In this document: piece by piece, positions 14,774 to 24,369 of the stretch | How the letters are laid out: the number at the start of each line of letters is the position of its first letter | How positions within the stretch are numbered: position 1 is the first letter of the stretch | Assembly (NCBI GenBank): GCA_016284515.1 | Contig: JAEEOY010000095.1 | Coordinates: 1-52,554 of the forward strand | Direction: 5' to 3' | Length of the DNA stretch: 52,554 nt | Origin: Kiritimatiellia bacterium | GTDB lineage: Bacteria; Verrucomicrobiota; Kiritimatiellia; RFP12; UBA1067 | Notes under the pieces: model-generated | Told to the model about the DNA's origin: nothing | Seen by the model: the letters and a program-made list of their open reading frames with translations, nothing else | Databases searched by the model: none | Program-made: the position numbers and the translations under genes

Positions 14774-17362
14774 CTATTTTGCGTATTCCAGCCAGTCTGC
14801 AGAAAGTAATCCGCAAGGTCCATCAGGGCCACTGACCGCCAACCAGAAACGCATATCCCACTTGCCACCGTCTGGCTTGCCAAGCATCGGCTGGACCGAT
14901 GTACTTACGGCAATTTCAAGCAGCCCCTTCTTTCCCGCAAGATCAACTGGAACATCCCACTCAAATGGAGCCCAAGCCCGAACGCCTAGATCTCTGCCAG
15001 CGAATTTCACATGTGCAACCCGTCCGCCTGTTGCAATGCGCAACCGCGCTCGAGCCGCTTTCGGGGCAATCACTTCAGCAGACCATGTGGCAGTGCCAGT
15101 AAAATCGCCCAGCCCATATGCCTCAAGCGACCCGAGCTTCACCTTGCCCTGCGAAAGCGGCATTACCGCACCGTTCAACACAGCAAAGCTCCCTGTCAGG
15201 AAAAGTGCAGGAAGGAAGAAGTTGTTGTCCGCCTCTCCAGACGATATCGTGAACCGATGCTCACCCTCAGCGAAGCCCATCGGAACCGTCTGGGAGTAAA
15301 GAGGATTGTAGCATGGGCGCAGGGTGTTGCACGGCTCTGGCGAAACAACTTTTACACCGTCCATATCAAAAGCATAGGGTTCGGCGACATGGCGAATCAC
15401 GGTGTCGCCTTTCGCAGGCTGCTCGTTGAGTCCGATCGGACGCCCAGAAGCAGTTACCGCATAGCTCATTGCGCAGTTGCGCGTAACAACGCGAACATCC
15501 TCCAACGGGGCTGCAACCCTGACAATTCCATTCTTCTGCTCATCGAAATTCACCCGATGAATGTTAGGCGCGCTTAGAGAGAGAGACCAGTCGACATCCG
15601 CAAGGGAAGTTGTCGCCGAGGGAGCTGCCACAGCATCCCGGAGTGCGCCCACGGCGAACAGGGCGATTCCGCGAGCGGGCAACCAGAACTCGGCCCTGTC
15701 CTTCCCCCTTGCCGCAACCAATGTACGATCAGAAAACGCTCGCAGGTTGATTGCCGCCGACGAACCGTCTGAAAAAGTGCGCAGAGCGACATCTGTGGCA
15801 ACGGATCCATCCAACTCCAGAACAGAAAACGACGACGGCATCCGTTCGCAGCAAAGCGCCAGCGCCTCTGCTACAGTCAATCCCGCCCGACCTGTGCGCT
15901 CTTCTTCATAACGACCATCTGCACGACAGGCGAAAACAAGCGGAAGATTAGTTGCCTCGTCTTCGTCCACGAGACGGACTGCAAACTGGTTACGCTCTAG
16001 CCGCTGAAGCAGTCCGTAGAGGTTTGGCCCAGGAGTCTCCTTCGTTCGTCCAGCAATGGCCAGCTGCGACGCAAGTCGATTGGGGTAGCGCACAGCCACC
16101 TCGCGTTCAGCGACAGTTTTCTTCGCCCATTCAGCAGCGACACGAGCTTCGTCCGCAAGCACACGTGCATGACTTTCATACCAAGGATGAATCGGTCCCG
16201 TTGGAGAGAGATACCCGTGCTTCTCGATAAGCCCCCTCTCGTCCATCACATCCATGCAAGTGATATAGCGGTCAATGCCATGGAAGGCGCACATCCACAT
16301 TCCAAACCGCAAAGTGGCCGGCACATGGTTCGCGGGTCCACACGCAAAGAGTTCGGCAAGCCCGCCGTTCCCTCGATGTAGCACCGCCTGTCGAGCAAGA
16401 TTGTATGTCACCCATTCAATTGCCGGGCCAGAGTCCACACCATAGGCAGAGAAGATCTCGTCCATGCCCGGCAGCGACTCACCACGAAGACACTGAATCG
16501 GATTGCCGTTGCACCGAGCTGAGCCGTAGATTTCGTTCTCCGAGATCATGTGCCCCGTCAGAAAGACTCCATGCGCATCGCACCAATCGCGTAGCTGATC
16601 AAAGTAAGCCGCGCGGAACCGTTTTCCCATCAAATCGAGGTAAACAGTCCACACATCTCCTTCCTTGGTATCCAGCCATTTCTCCACCTCGTCTTTCAGC
16701 TCACGTCCGGTCACTGCCAAGTATTCACCCTCCAATCCTGAGTACTTCCGAAACGTGACAATGGGTTTGCCATCTGGGAAGGTGACATCCGTTGGATGTC
16801 CAGGTTCGTCAGTGAAGATTCCAAGAACCGTCTTGTTGCCAAACCATCTGGCAAGACGCCGCGCATAGACATCGTGAGTCAGCTCGATGAAACGCTTCAC
16901 TGCCGCGGGTTCGCACACATTGACCCATCCGGCAGGCGCAAGCGCGGACGTCCAGCGATATGTCCCGTTCTGATTGCGATACACTCCGTATTCGGCGTAA
17001 CGCCATGCATCGTTCTCGCCTGGCACACGACCTTTGCACGTACCGCTCGGCCAGTTGTATTCATCGTACAGCCAAACCTTCATGCCACGCTTCTCGGCCT
17101 CGTCGCAAAACCATTCGCACACCGCCAACCACTCTTCCCCCATGTACTCGAGCTCAAGTCCACTCCGTGCGTACACAAGGAAGGAGTCCATCCCCTGAGC
17201 TTGGATGGACGCCACTTTCTCTCGCACATCGGACTCTGAAGGATTGCCAGAAACAGCAACAAACGGAATCATTCCGTCACCACGGACCAACGGTTCCGCC
17301 GCGGCTGCACAAAACGAGAAAAGCGCAGCGGCTAAAATTAACATCATTATTCGAATTTTCAT
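14774..17362 (-). CDS. Large exported glycoside hydrolase, GH106-like
   Basis: An 862-residue protein from the ATG at 17362, chosen because a signal peptide follows (KIRIMMLILAAALFSFCAAAAE). The N-terminal catalytic part has YDEYNWPSGTCKGRVPG, matching the YDE.GWPSG..GGRV stretch typical of GH106-like alpha-L-rhamnosidase proteins, then LGIFTDEPG and HGVFLTGHM. The C-terminal ~250 residues are beta-sandwich-like, ending in a galactose-binding-like fold. Likely releases a terminal deoxysugar or related residue. GH106 assignment is inferred from motif memory. It lies 71 bp downstream of the GH-A enzyme in the same operon. Confidence 0.65.
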   Translation of the reverse strand: MKIRIMMLILAAALFSFCAAAAEPLVRGDGMIPFVAVSGNPSESDVREKVASIQAQGMDSFLVYARSGLELEYMGEEWLAVCEWFCDEAEKRGMKVWLYDEYNWPSGTCKGRVPGENDAWRYAEYGVYRNQNGTYRWTSALAPAGWVNVCEPAAVKRFIELTHDVYARRLARWFGNKTVLGIFTDEPGHPTDVTFPDGKPIVTFRKYSGLEGEYLAVTGRELKDEVEKWLDTKEGDVWTVYLDLMGKRFRAAYFDQLRDWCDAHGVFLTGHMISENEIYGSARCNGNPIQCLRGESLPGMDEIFSAYGVDSGPAIEWVTYNLARQAVLHRGNGGLAELFACGPANHVPATLRFGMWMCAFHGIDRYITCMDVMDERGLIEKHGYLSPTGPIHPWYESHARVLADEARVAAEWAKKTVAEREVAVRYPNRLASQLAIAGRTKETPGPNLYGLLQRLERNQFAVRLVDEDEATNLPLVFACRADGRYEEERTGRAGLTVAEALALCCERMPSSFSVLELDGSVATDVALRTFSDGSSAAINLRAFSDRTLVAARGKDRAEFWLPARGIALFAVGALRDAVAAPSATTSLADVDWSLSLSAPNIHRVNFDEQKNGIVRVAAPLEDVRVVTRNCAMSYAVTASGRPIGLNEQPAKGDTVIRHVAEPYAFDMDGVKVVSPEPCNTLRPCYNPLYSQTVPMGFAEGEHRFTISSGEADNNFFLPALFLTGSFAVLNGAVMPLSQGKVKLGSLEAYGLGDFTGTATWSAEVIAPKAARARLRIATGGRVAHVKFAGRDLGVRAWAPFEWDVPVDLAGKKGLLEIAVSTSVQPMLGKPDGGKWDMRFWLAVSGPDGPCGLLSADWLEYAK

Positions 17363-17433
17363 TCCTTGCCTAATATTTGATAGTTTATGCAGTACACTCA
17401 TCCGACATCACTCACAAACGCTCGCGATAGCAT

Positions 17434-20232
17434 TCAGTGTCCGAATCCCTTTTGCATCCCTTTTGCATCCCTTATTGCGATCAGCACCCGTTCCTGGTAG
17501 GGGAGCTGAAACTCAATGCCCTTCCGAATATCGCCAGAGGTCCATATTTCACCACCATATGGTGCGGAGAGAGATGCGTCCGTCACGGCATCCGTCACTA
17601 TCCAGCGTCCTTCCTCCGCTACCGGCAGGGCGAGGCGCACCCGGCGTTCTGCGCCGCCAGCAATGAGGTTCACTACGAGGACGAGCTTGAAATCTCCACG
17701 GTCGATGACCTGCACATCCGCGCCCGCGATGTCGCCCAAGCCGTCAATGGGGACAAGTTCGGCAGTTTTCTTAATGCCGGCTGCCTCTAGTGCTGCCAGT
17801 ATCGGCGCGGCATTGGTCGGCCCCGCATCGTAGAGGATGGCACCTGCCAGCTGTCCCTTCGCCTTGCGGCCATGCTCATCAAAGGAGAATGCCCGGCGAT
17901 CAGCGACGACCACGCCACCGCGTGCCACAAAGGCTTCCAGTGCCACACGAACAGCCTCCGCCTCGAAGTCGGCTGCGGGAACGACAATCGCCTCGACTTC
18001 CGACGGCAACCGCCCCTCCGTCAGTTCGTCGTCAAAGGTGAACGTGACTGGATAAAGGGCGTGCAAAACCGCCGCGTAAGCACACGACATCGGCGTCTTT
18101 ATCGGACGTCCGAACTTCGGTGCCATCGCCGCTGTTGTCTGCGAGTGGTAGATGGCCACACGCGGGGTCGGCGTGCGCGGAAATTCGGAAATCCGACCTT
18201 GGTACTTGGCAAGTTCCCGGCGAAAACGCCAAAAGGCATCCAGATCGCCAGTAGGCCAGTTGTAGGGGTTCAGCATGGCCTGTGATTTGTAGGATGGCGA
18301 CAGGACGTTGGCCTTTGCCTCCTCAAATGTCGTCCATTCCTGTGCGCGCTTCTCCCAAATGTAGATGTGGGACCCTGCGATGCCGTGGAAGAACTCAAGC
18401 CACATTGAGGTCACATAGTCCGAGGCGCGCGACGAGACTCGCTTCCCGTCCTCGTAGCGGGCACAGTTGTGCTCGTCGTTGAAAACAGGCTTGCGCCCTC
18501 GCGTGATGGCTTGGAAAAAATCAAGGACATACCAGTGCCCGGATCCGGAGAACACGACAGCCTCCATCTCGTCTTTTGCCTTGAAGTTGTCCGTCCCTCC
18601 ACCGTAGCCCCAGCCGCCCTCCAGTGTCAAGGCATCCAGCACCCCTGCTATCTTACGGTAGTCCATCATCCCGTTCCAGATATTGAATCCGGCGAGTTGT
18701 TCTGTAAAATAGACATTCGGTCTCTTGTCTATCGTGCGGATGTAGTCGCGCCATTCCGCCAGCACCTTGGCATAGCGCGTAGAGAGAAAGGCACACCACT
18801 CACTCCATAGACCCTTAAACTGCCCGTAATCGGCAATTCGCCCCAGCTCGTTGAAGTCCACGAAGTCTGTACCCCAAGCTGCGTTGGCGGCCCCGATGGT
18901 GCCGTATTGCGCCTCGGCTTGGGATGCGAAACCTCGCTTGTTGCACTTGCATTCGCACCCGTAAACGGATTCATTGAAGAGTTCCCAGAGACCTACGTTC
19001 AGACCCGCATCAAGCGCAAACTTGACACCCGTTTCAAAGTATGCGCGATAATAGTCCTTGCCCTCCTCGCATTCTGGACAGAACGGCACGAACCAGTGCC
19101 ACGCTTTGCATTTCTGGTCCATGCGCTCGTAGAGATCCATGTTCTGCGCCTTGATTGCAGGTTCATGTCCGAAGGCGAAATCTACGACCATCCATGTGTC
19201 GCCGAAACCACGCCAATATTCGCGGATGGCATCTGTTCGTCGCTTGGCGGCTTTCACGTCCTTGACATAGCCTTGCGAGGCTGCCGCGAGCGTGTTCGGG
19301 GCACCACTGATCTGCGCGGCATTGCAGCCGACGATGCCGAAGACCGCTTTCCCAGGCGGCATCGTGTATGCCGGGTGGTTGATGCCGTGCTTCGTGACGG
19401 CCTGTTTACTCCAATCGTCGGAGACCGGGTTGATCCACACCCCGATCGGATGGAAAAACGAGCCGTCGGCATTCACGAGGTTTCCGCCGCAAATGGCAGG
19501 GCGCTCGAATCCGTCGTCGGCAAAGGACATTGGGCGAGTCCATTTCTCCGCCCACGCCATCGCCTCTCGGTTCGGGACAAAAGGCGTGCGGAGACGCCGC
19601 TCGCGTTCGGCATCCGTCTCCGGCACGTCCTCGCGAGGTATGACGATCAATTCACAGTCGTCGAAATATGCCTCACCCACCGAGTAGAAACCGTTTGCCG
19701 AGCGAAATGTCAGGGCCAAAGTCTGCGCGTCCTCCGGCACCTTGAGGTAACAGCACAGGCGTTCGAAACCGTCGGTCGCCTTGACATTTCGCGGAAAGTC
19801 GGCAACTGCCGAAACTCTTCCTGACTCGCGACCCTTGCTGATGGCGCCGATGCCGACTTCCGCCTCGGCGCCCTTGCCGACAAGTTGTACCCATGCGGAG
19901 AACTTCAACCCCTTGCCACGGAAGGACGCGACCAATTGCTTCGGAAGCGTAAATTTGTAGATGTCATCGTATTGTCCGCCTCTTTCGTCCTGCATGTGAA
20001 GAGAGTATCGTCCCGAATGCGCGGCGGCGTCCGATGCGCCGATATGCGTGAAGCGCGGCTTCCCAAATTCGTCCGCTAGCGTTGCTGACCATGTCCCCAT
20101 CCCTGTCGCCGGAGTTCCGTCCTCGTTCCATTCCTCGAAAGACGGATTCGGGAATAGATTCGCCGGCTCGTCTCCAGCAAGGCACTCCATTGCGGCGGCA
20201 AAGAGTGCAACAAAAGCTAAGGATCTTCTCAT
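17434..20232 (-). CDS. Exported clan GH-A glycosidase-like protein (GH42-like)
   Basis: A 932-residue protein with a Sec signal (RRSLAFVALFAAAMECLAGD). Residues ~25-200 form a carbohydrate-binding-type beta sandwich (NLFPNPSFEEWNEDG). A TIM-barrel follows, with LNVGLWELFNESVYGCECKC (candidate acid/base Glu) and ARYEDGK...; KPVFNDEHNC near 590 may hold the nucleophile. From ~690 a glutamine amidotransferase-like/trimerisation-type domain is seen (VAIYHSQTTAA, VEAIVVPAADFEAEAV), as in GH42 proteins. Probable exo-glycosidase; substrate unknown. It lies 18 bp downstream of the adhesin-like gene. The C-terminus includes an 11-bp tandem duplication. Confidence 0.65.
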   Translation of the reverse strand: MRRSLAFVALFAAAMECLAGDEPANLFPNPSFEEWNEDGTPATGMGTWSATLADEFGKPRFTHIGASDAAAHSGRYSLHMQDERGGQYDDIYKFTLPKQLVASFRGKGLKFSAWVQLVGKGAEAEVGIGAISKGRESGRVSAVADFPRNVKATDGFERLCCYLKVPEDAQTLALTFRSANGFYSVGEAYFDDCELIVIPREDVPETDAERERRLRTPFVPNREAMAWAEKWTRPMSFADDGFERPAICGGNLVNADGSFFHPIGVWINPVSDDWSKQAVTKHGINHPAYTMPPGKAVFGIVGCNAAQISGAPNTLAAASQGYVKDVKAAKRRTDAIREYWRGFGDTWMVVDFAFGHEPAIKAQNMDLYERMDQKCKAWHWFVPFCPECEEGKDYYRAYFETGVKFALDAGLNVGLWELFNESVYGCECKCNKRGFASQAEAQYGTIGAANAAWGTDFVDFNELGRIADYGQFKGLWSEWCAFLSTRYAKVLAEWRDYIRTIDKRPNVYFTEQLAGFNIWNGMMDYRKIAGVLDALTLEGGWGYGGGTDNFKAKDEMEAVVFSGSGHWYVLDFFQAITRGRKPVFNDEHNCARYEDGKRVSSRASDYVTSMWLEFFHGIAGSHIYIWEKRAQEWTTFEEAKANVLSPSYKSQAMLNPYNWPTGDLDAFWRFRRELAKYQGRISEFPRTPTPRVAIYHSQTTAAMAPKFGRPIKTPMSCAYAAVLHALYPVTFTFDDELTEGRLPSEVEAIVVPAADFEAEAVRVALEAFVARGGVVVADRRAFSFDEHGRKAKGQLAGAILYDAGPTNAAPILAALEAAGIKKTAELVPIDGLGDIAGADVQVIDRGDFKLVLVVNLIAGGAERRVRLALPVAEEGRWIVTDAVTDASLSAPYGGEIWTSGDIRKGIEFQLPYQERVLIAIRDAKGMQKGFGH
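17445..17473. repeat. 11-bp tandem duplication at the gene end
   Basis: ATCCCTTTTGC occurs twice in a row plus a partial third copy, just inside the stop codon of the GH-A gene. It encodes the KGMQKGF tail. It looks like recent slippage with little functional meaning. Confidence 0.6.
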
Positions 20233-20250
20233 GCTCGCCCTCGTTATATC

Positions 20251-22785
20251 TTACTTTACAACGATTATAAGCCCACTTGCAATAAGCGATATCTCCTTTG
20301 TAGATGGATGGTACTTTGGAACGTATTTCGTACGTTCGACACCATCCACAAACACTCGCCACGACGAAAGATTCGCGATGTCAATCGTCCCGTCCAGCTC
20401 AAGAGACAGTGGCGCAGGGTTCGCAGCGTCGAAATTCGCGAGATCAATACGCCCCCCTGCAATCAGCGCACCGCCGCGAATAACACCGCCGCCAAGCGCC
20501 ACATCGTAAGATATGCCGCCAATCTTCTGCGGCGCAACGGTATACGCTGTAAGATCGACTGTCGCGCCAGTATCGACTTGGAGCGACACGGCCTCTGACG
20601 GATCTGCCGCAAGTCCGTTGCTCTTGTAGCCGCTGAACTTGAAGTGTTCGTTGACAGTTCCGGACGATGTGTAAACGCTGTCATACCACGCATACGTCTC
20701 GTATTGGCTATAAGGGCTAATCACATAGTCGTCATGCGTGTCTAAGACAGTCCAGGTCTCTCCATCGTCCGACGCCTCTACAGTCCACGAAGCGGGATAG
20801 CGGTCCTTGTCCGGCGCCATCATGTTGTAGCCGGTCACGTTTTTCGCGTCATCCGCAAGGCGCATCGCGATGCCAAGACGAGAGTCGGCGTTTTCAGGAT
20901 CAACAACAGGAGATGCGCACTTGAGGAAGTTGTTATAGTTGCTCTGCTTGCCGCCAAGAACATATGTCGCAAGCCTATCCGCACCCTGGTAGCTCGCGCT
21001 CGCGCTCGCATCAAGGGTGATGTTCGTCGCGGAACTGTAGATCCAGCAGGCCTGACCGGCGGAGAGAGAGGACGTGTTGTCGGACACCCTTGTCATTGAC
21101 GGAGTCGCGAGATTGCCGTCCACGTCGAATAGCCACAGTCGGTCTATCCAAACCGGGTTTGGGCTTGTCTTCGCCTTGCGGAATATCCACCGTAGGTATT
21201 TCTGCTGAACGCCCAACGCAGAGAAAACAAGATTGCCGGAAACGGCGTGGATGGTCGAACCGATGGTGCCAGGTCCATAAACTGTCGTCTGTCCAGCACC
21301 GGCGCAGACAGCGAATTCGCCGCCGTTTCTTGTCTCAAATGACAATCCACACGCCGAAATGGTTCCGCTACCAAGTGTCACCATGCAGCCGTCGGCGATG
21401 ATAGTCGCGCCCGCCGCGCCAGACAGGATCGCAACAAAACAGTCGTTCGTGATGCGCACCGCGCCAGACTCGATCTTCAACGTCGGGAGATTGGTGACGG
21501 CGAGAACGGCCTCGTTCGCACCGAACTTGGCGACACCGATAGCATTGGCCGTGCCGCTACCGTATGTCGCAGGAATGTTTGCCGCAAACGAACGCGCGGC
21601 GGCAGAAGCGTCGATTCGAATTGTTCCAGCGCCCACAAGCGAATCCTTCTCTCGGTTTGCTGCAAAGTCATGCACCGTCACGGCAACGCCGTTCGTCACC
21701 TCAAGCACGACTTTTCCGTTGTTGACTCCGCCTGTTTGAATCGTGCCGACGTTAGGTCCAAAAACATCGTCGTGGTCAAAGCAAAACCAACCCGTCGAAC
21801 TGCCGCCAGTGCCGTCGAATGACACCGTTCCCGCGACATCGAGAACCGCACCTCTTCTAAACCGAAGCTTAGTCGCATCCGTGCCAGACTGGTAGTCGTT
21901 TAAAAACTGAAGCTCGCCGTTGCCTGCGGCATACACGCCGCATCCTGACTCGTTGTACGAGACCCTGTTGTTCTTGGCGTCAAACCGGAGCGTTGCACCA
22001 CTTTCTACGTTGATGCAGAAGTTACCGCTTTTGAAAAAGCCCACACCGTTCAACCAGGAATGGAGGTGTCCGAAATGGCTGACAGCATTTCCAGCCACAG
22101 TGACAAGCCCCGTTAACGACGAATTGTTCTGAACCTGGTGGAAGTTCGCCGATCCGCCATTCAGGTCAAGAAACGGAATCAACCCGCTCGGATACTTTGC
22201 AACAGACAAAGCATTGCCAGCCGCAATAGTCAGCATTTTCCCTGAAAAGTTGTAACACGAGCCGCTAATGCCGTCAACTGTAGTCGCGTCAAGTTTCCCG
22301 TTCTGGACGGTCACCTTCGTGTACGAGCCGTCGGCAGCGGGGCTGTACGTGACGGTAATCGAACCATCCGACTGGTTCTTACCGAACACCGAAGAACTGC
22401 CGTCTATCGTCACAGTTCCGCCTGAAAGGGATACCGCACCCGTTGAAATGAACTTCGTGTTGGAGCCAATCGAGAGATCGCCCGCTACCGCGACCGAGTC
22501 GTATGTATGCTTGTCAGCATCTGTAAACGAAGCAGAATCACCCGTAGCAAGCGAATACGAGTCTGCAGAGACCACCAAAGGCGCAAACATTGCCAATGCC
22601 CCAATCATAGCGACCAGACAATGCGTGCTCACCTTTGCAGCCATACGGATATTACTGTTTTTGTTATTGACAACCTTGCAAAGTAGAGACCCACGCCTCA
22701 GCTTTGCCGATGCGGCATCCCCATCATCAAACCAAACGCACGTTTTTCTTGCATTCGGTTTTCCACTTAGAACTGCACTTGTCAT
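20251..22785 (-). CDS. Exported beta-helix/autotransporter-repeat-like protein with extended signal region
   Basis: An 844-residue protein. The start at 22785 has an AGAAAGGAAA ribosome-binding site about 10 nt upstream; the next candidate, M48, has none. Residues 1-47 are a polar, basic extension (NARKTCVWFDDGDAASAKLR). A Sec-like core follows at 48-75 (CLVAMIGALAMFAPLVVSAD). The rest is Gly/Ser/Thr/Val-rich, with short repeats such as VAVAGDLSIGSNTKF and SGGTVTIDGSSSVFG, as in autotransporter-associated beta repeats. A discoidin-like stretch (WTVEASDDGETWTVLD) lies near 675. No membrane beta-barrel or sorting signal was recognised at the C-terminus. First gene of the exported degradative operon; likely surface binding. 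Confidence 0.6.
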   Translation of the reverse strand: MTSAVLSGKPNARKTCVWFDDGDAASAKLRRGSLLCKVVNNKNSNIRMAAKVSTHCLVAMIGALAMFAPLVVSADSYSLATGDSASFTDADKHTYDSVAVAGDLSIGSNTKFISTGAVSLSGGTVTIDGSSSVFGKNQSDGSITVTYSPAADGSYTKVTVQNGKLDATTVDGISGSCYNFSGKMLTIAAGNALSVAKYPSGLIPFLDLNGGSANFHQVQNNSSLTGLVTVAGNAVSHFGHLHSWLNGVGFFKSGNFCINVESGATLRFDAKNNRVSYNESGCGVYAAGNGELQFLNDYQSGTDATKLRFRRGAVLDVAGTVSFDGTGGSSTGWFCFDHDDVFGPNVGTIQTGGVNNGKVVLEVTNGVAVTVHDFAANREKDSLVGAGTIRIDASAAARSFAANIPATYGSGTANAIGVAKFGANEAVLAVTNLPTLKIESGAVRITNDCFVAILSGAAGATIIADGCMVTLGSGTISACGLSFETRNGGEFAVCAGAGQTTVYGPGTIGSTIHAVSGNLVFSALGVQQKYLRWIFRKAKTSPNPVWIDRLWLFDVDGNLATPSMTRVSDNTSSLSAGQACWIYSSATNITLDASASASYQGADRLATYVLGGKQSNYNNFLKCASPVVDPENADSRLGIAMRLADDAKNVTGYNMMAPDKDRYPASWTVEASDDGETWTVLDTHDDYVISPYSQYETYAWYDSVYTSSGTVNEHFKFSGYKSNGLAADPSEAVSLQVDTGATVDLTAYTVAPQKIGGISYDVALGGGVIRGGALIAGGRIDLANFDAANPAPLSLELDGTIDIANLSSWRVFVDGVERTKYVPKYHPSTKEISLIASGLIIVVK

Positions 22786-22809
22786 GGCGTGGATTTCCTT
22801 TCTTCGTGT

Positions 22810-22884
22810 TTACATGCCTTTGGCCATAAATGGTTTTGTGTTTCTACAAGAGGGCTCCGATGTTATGCAACAACGAATTCCCAT
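22810..22884 (-). CDS. Possible 24-residue leader peptide
   Basis: An ATG 12 bp after the -10 box of the operon opens a 24-codon frame (starts MGIRCCITSEPSCR) that ends 24 bp before the start of the adhesin-like gene. It has three Cys and no recognised family. It may be a leader peptide or chance. Confidence 0.2.
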   Translation of the reverse strand: MGIRCCITSEPSCRNTKPFMAKGM

Positions 22885-22896
22885 GTGACTGCCGCA

Positions 22897-22942
22897 ATTT
22901 TATCAAATCCTAAATAGCGCATGCGCAAAAGACATGTCAACT
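22897..22942 (-). promoter_or_regulatory. Promoter and upstream TTGACATGTC element of the export operon
   Basis: On the minus strand AAGTTGACATGTC (TTGACA at 22935-22940) lies exactly 32 bp before a TAAAAT -10 box (22897-22902) in TTTGATAAAATTG. The same element with the same 32-bp spacing occurs before the GH36-like gene and the MFS gene. The near-palindrome TTGACATGTCTT would sit around -44, the position of class II activators. Confidence 0.6.
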
Positions 22943-23036
22943 TTATTGGATCGGTCAGCAATGAACCCCGACTCTCTCGCGGTTCACCGACTGCGGCAGT
23001 ATCTGGCGCATAATAGATGATTGTGCGTCCACTACC

Positions 23037-23555
23037 TCAAACGCATGAGTTGATTTCCGACTCAAGCTTCTTTATCGTCGAGAGGATCTCGTCAAACGAC
23101 GGGTACTCGCCGTAGATCATGTTGCGCATCGCCGCGTAGTCCGCCTTCATGACCGGCATCGCGTGTTCGGACGGCATGAGCAACATGGTACCGGGCTTGC
23201 ACAGTTCGAAATGCGCCCAGCTCCGCGGATAGAACTTGCGAGTGAAGTCGACGACATCCTGAAGGAGTCCCAAATTGGCCTTGGCCTCAGCATAGACCGA
23301 CGAGTGATACATACGATAGACGTCGTAGTAGTGGCGTGAGAAGCGACGCGGCGCCTTTTTCGTCTCTGGGCGGTAGTGCTCATGGTGAAGCGCTTCGATC
23401 TTCTCCCAGAACGTCCGCTCTGCCTTTATGACGGGGACATCGAAGGGCTTAATCCCAAGTTGCGGTTCTGCCGACCCGACAAAGCTGATTATTGGCTTTC
23501 TTTCACATGGCATCCAGGATGCCAACGGTCCGATTTCCAACTTGACATCTTTCAT
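23037..23555 (-). pseudogene. AbiEii-like nucleotidyltransferase toxin, N-terminal domain lost
   Basis: A 172-residue frame matching only the C-terminal half of AbiEii-type toxins: FDVPVIKAERTFWEKIEALH, then PRRFSRHYYDVYRM and FYPRSWAHFELCKPG. Intact toxins are ~280-300 residues and start with the nucleotidyltransferase GS...D.D motif, which is absent. The first codons overlap the end of the antitoxin gene by 53 bp in another frame, so the missing half appears to have been deleted at the antitoxin-toxin junction. Probably non-toxic. The part 23192-23237 is duplicated exactly at 31282-31327. Confidence 0.7.
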
Positions 23556-24162
23556 GCATTCTCTCCCTTCTCTTCATCTCGCCCCACAGCAATTTTGAAA
23601 TCCAGCCAGACGCTATGGCGGAATCTTCGCAAATCGCCCTCCACTGGTCATCCGAATAGCGCGAAGCAACCTGTGCAACGACCTCCGGCGTTGCATACGA
23701 ACGACCCAAGCCCTTCAATCCGCGGATAACGAGTTTAGCATCACGCCCCTTCATGCATGTCTCGCGGAGACATCTATGCCTGAACTCTATTACCGCACTC
23801 CCAAGGCGATACCGCCTGCTCGGCCCGTTTGAAAGATAAACAAGCCGAGCAGGGACCTGCGTTGACAGTCCAAGTCCATTCACTGCGGCATCATCGCACG
23901 GCATAATCGTCCATCCGAACTTCCGCGCAATTGCCTTCGCAACAGCTTCCCCTCCCGGCAAGACCGTTTTCTGCAATAGCTTGCTCCACTCTGGAATTGC
24001 ATATATGCCACGCATAAGGCGGGAAATTCTCCCCTGCTTTGAAAAACGGGAGAGCATTTCGTCGCGGACACCGCGCGAAATCGAAGGCGGCAAATCGCTC
24101 GCCGAAAAGACACTCCCCGGCGGTTGCGCTTCAATCCAATTCTCTACCGACTCTCTTGTCAT
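23503..24162 (-). CDS. AbiEi-like / DUF6088-type antitoxin, copy 1
   Basis: A 219-residue protein from the ATG at 24162, chosen by alignment with the second copy; the longer frame upstream is not conserved. It begins with a winged-helix-like region (SRFSKQGRISRLMRGIYAIP), then GLSTQVPARLVYLSNGPSRR, FRHRCLRE and a C-terminal VASRYSDDQWRAI. In AbiE-type systems this protein represses the operon and neutralises the nucleotidyltransferase toxin. The downstream toxin is truncated, so it may now act only as a repressor. The promoter (TTGCCA - 18 bp - TACAAT) lies at the edge of the 149-bp repeat upstream. Confidence 0.7.
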   Translation of the reverse strand: MTRESVENWIEAQPPGSVFSASDLPPSISRGVRDEMLSRFSKQGRISRLMRGIYAIPEWSKLLQKTVLPGGEAVAKAIARKFGWTIMPCDDAAVNGLGLSTQVPARLVYLSNGPSRRYRLGSAVIEFRHRCLRETCMKGRDAKLVIRGLKGLGRSYATPEVVAQVASRYSDDQWRAICEDSAIASGWISKLLWGEMKRRERMHERCQVGNRTVGILDAM

Positions 24163-24220
24163 GCCAATAATTGAGAAATAATATGCATTTTTTCTCAACG
24201 CGTATTGTATCAAAAATAGT

Positions 24221-24369
24221 TGACTCTTGGCAATAGCCAATTCACGAAAATGCAATAATTGCACCAATTTTGCAAATTGTTCTCCATCTTTTTTACGCCG
24301 AAACCGGGCAATCCCCTCGTCCTGGCGCGATTCAGGCTGCACATAAACTGCCGCGGCACATCTGCCGCG
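24221..24369. repeat. 149-bp repeat, copy 1 (upstream of antitoxin 1)
   Basis: From TGACTCTTGG to TCTGCCGCG, matching 31986-32134 at 145 of 149 positions by eye, same orientation. It ends at the -35 region of the antitoxin promoter. On the minus strand one frame stays open through both copies (VYVQPESRQDEGIARF...), so it may be the tail of a lost gene. No transposase is nearby. Confidence 0.9.

Noticed and set aside
17445..17473. 11-bp tandem repeat as a regulatory or recombination site
   Set aside because: Only two and a half copies at a gene end, best explained by slippage; no other copies noticed.
24221..24369. 149-bp repeats as an insertion sequence
   Set aside because: No transposase, no terminal inverted repeats and no target duplications were seen; the copies end at antitoxin promoters instead.
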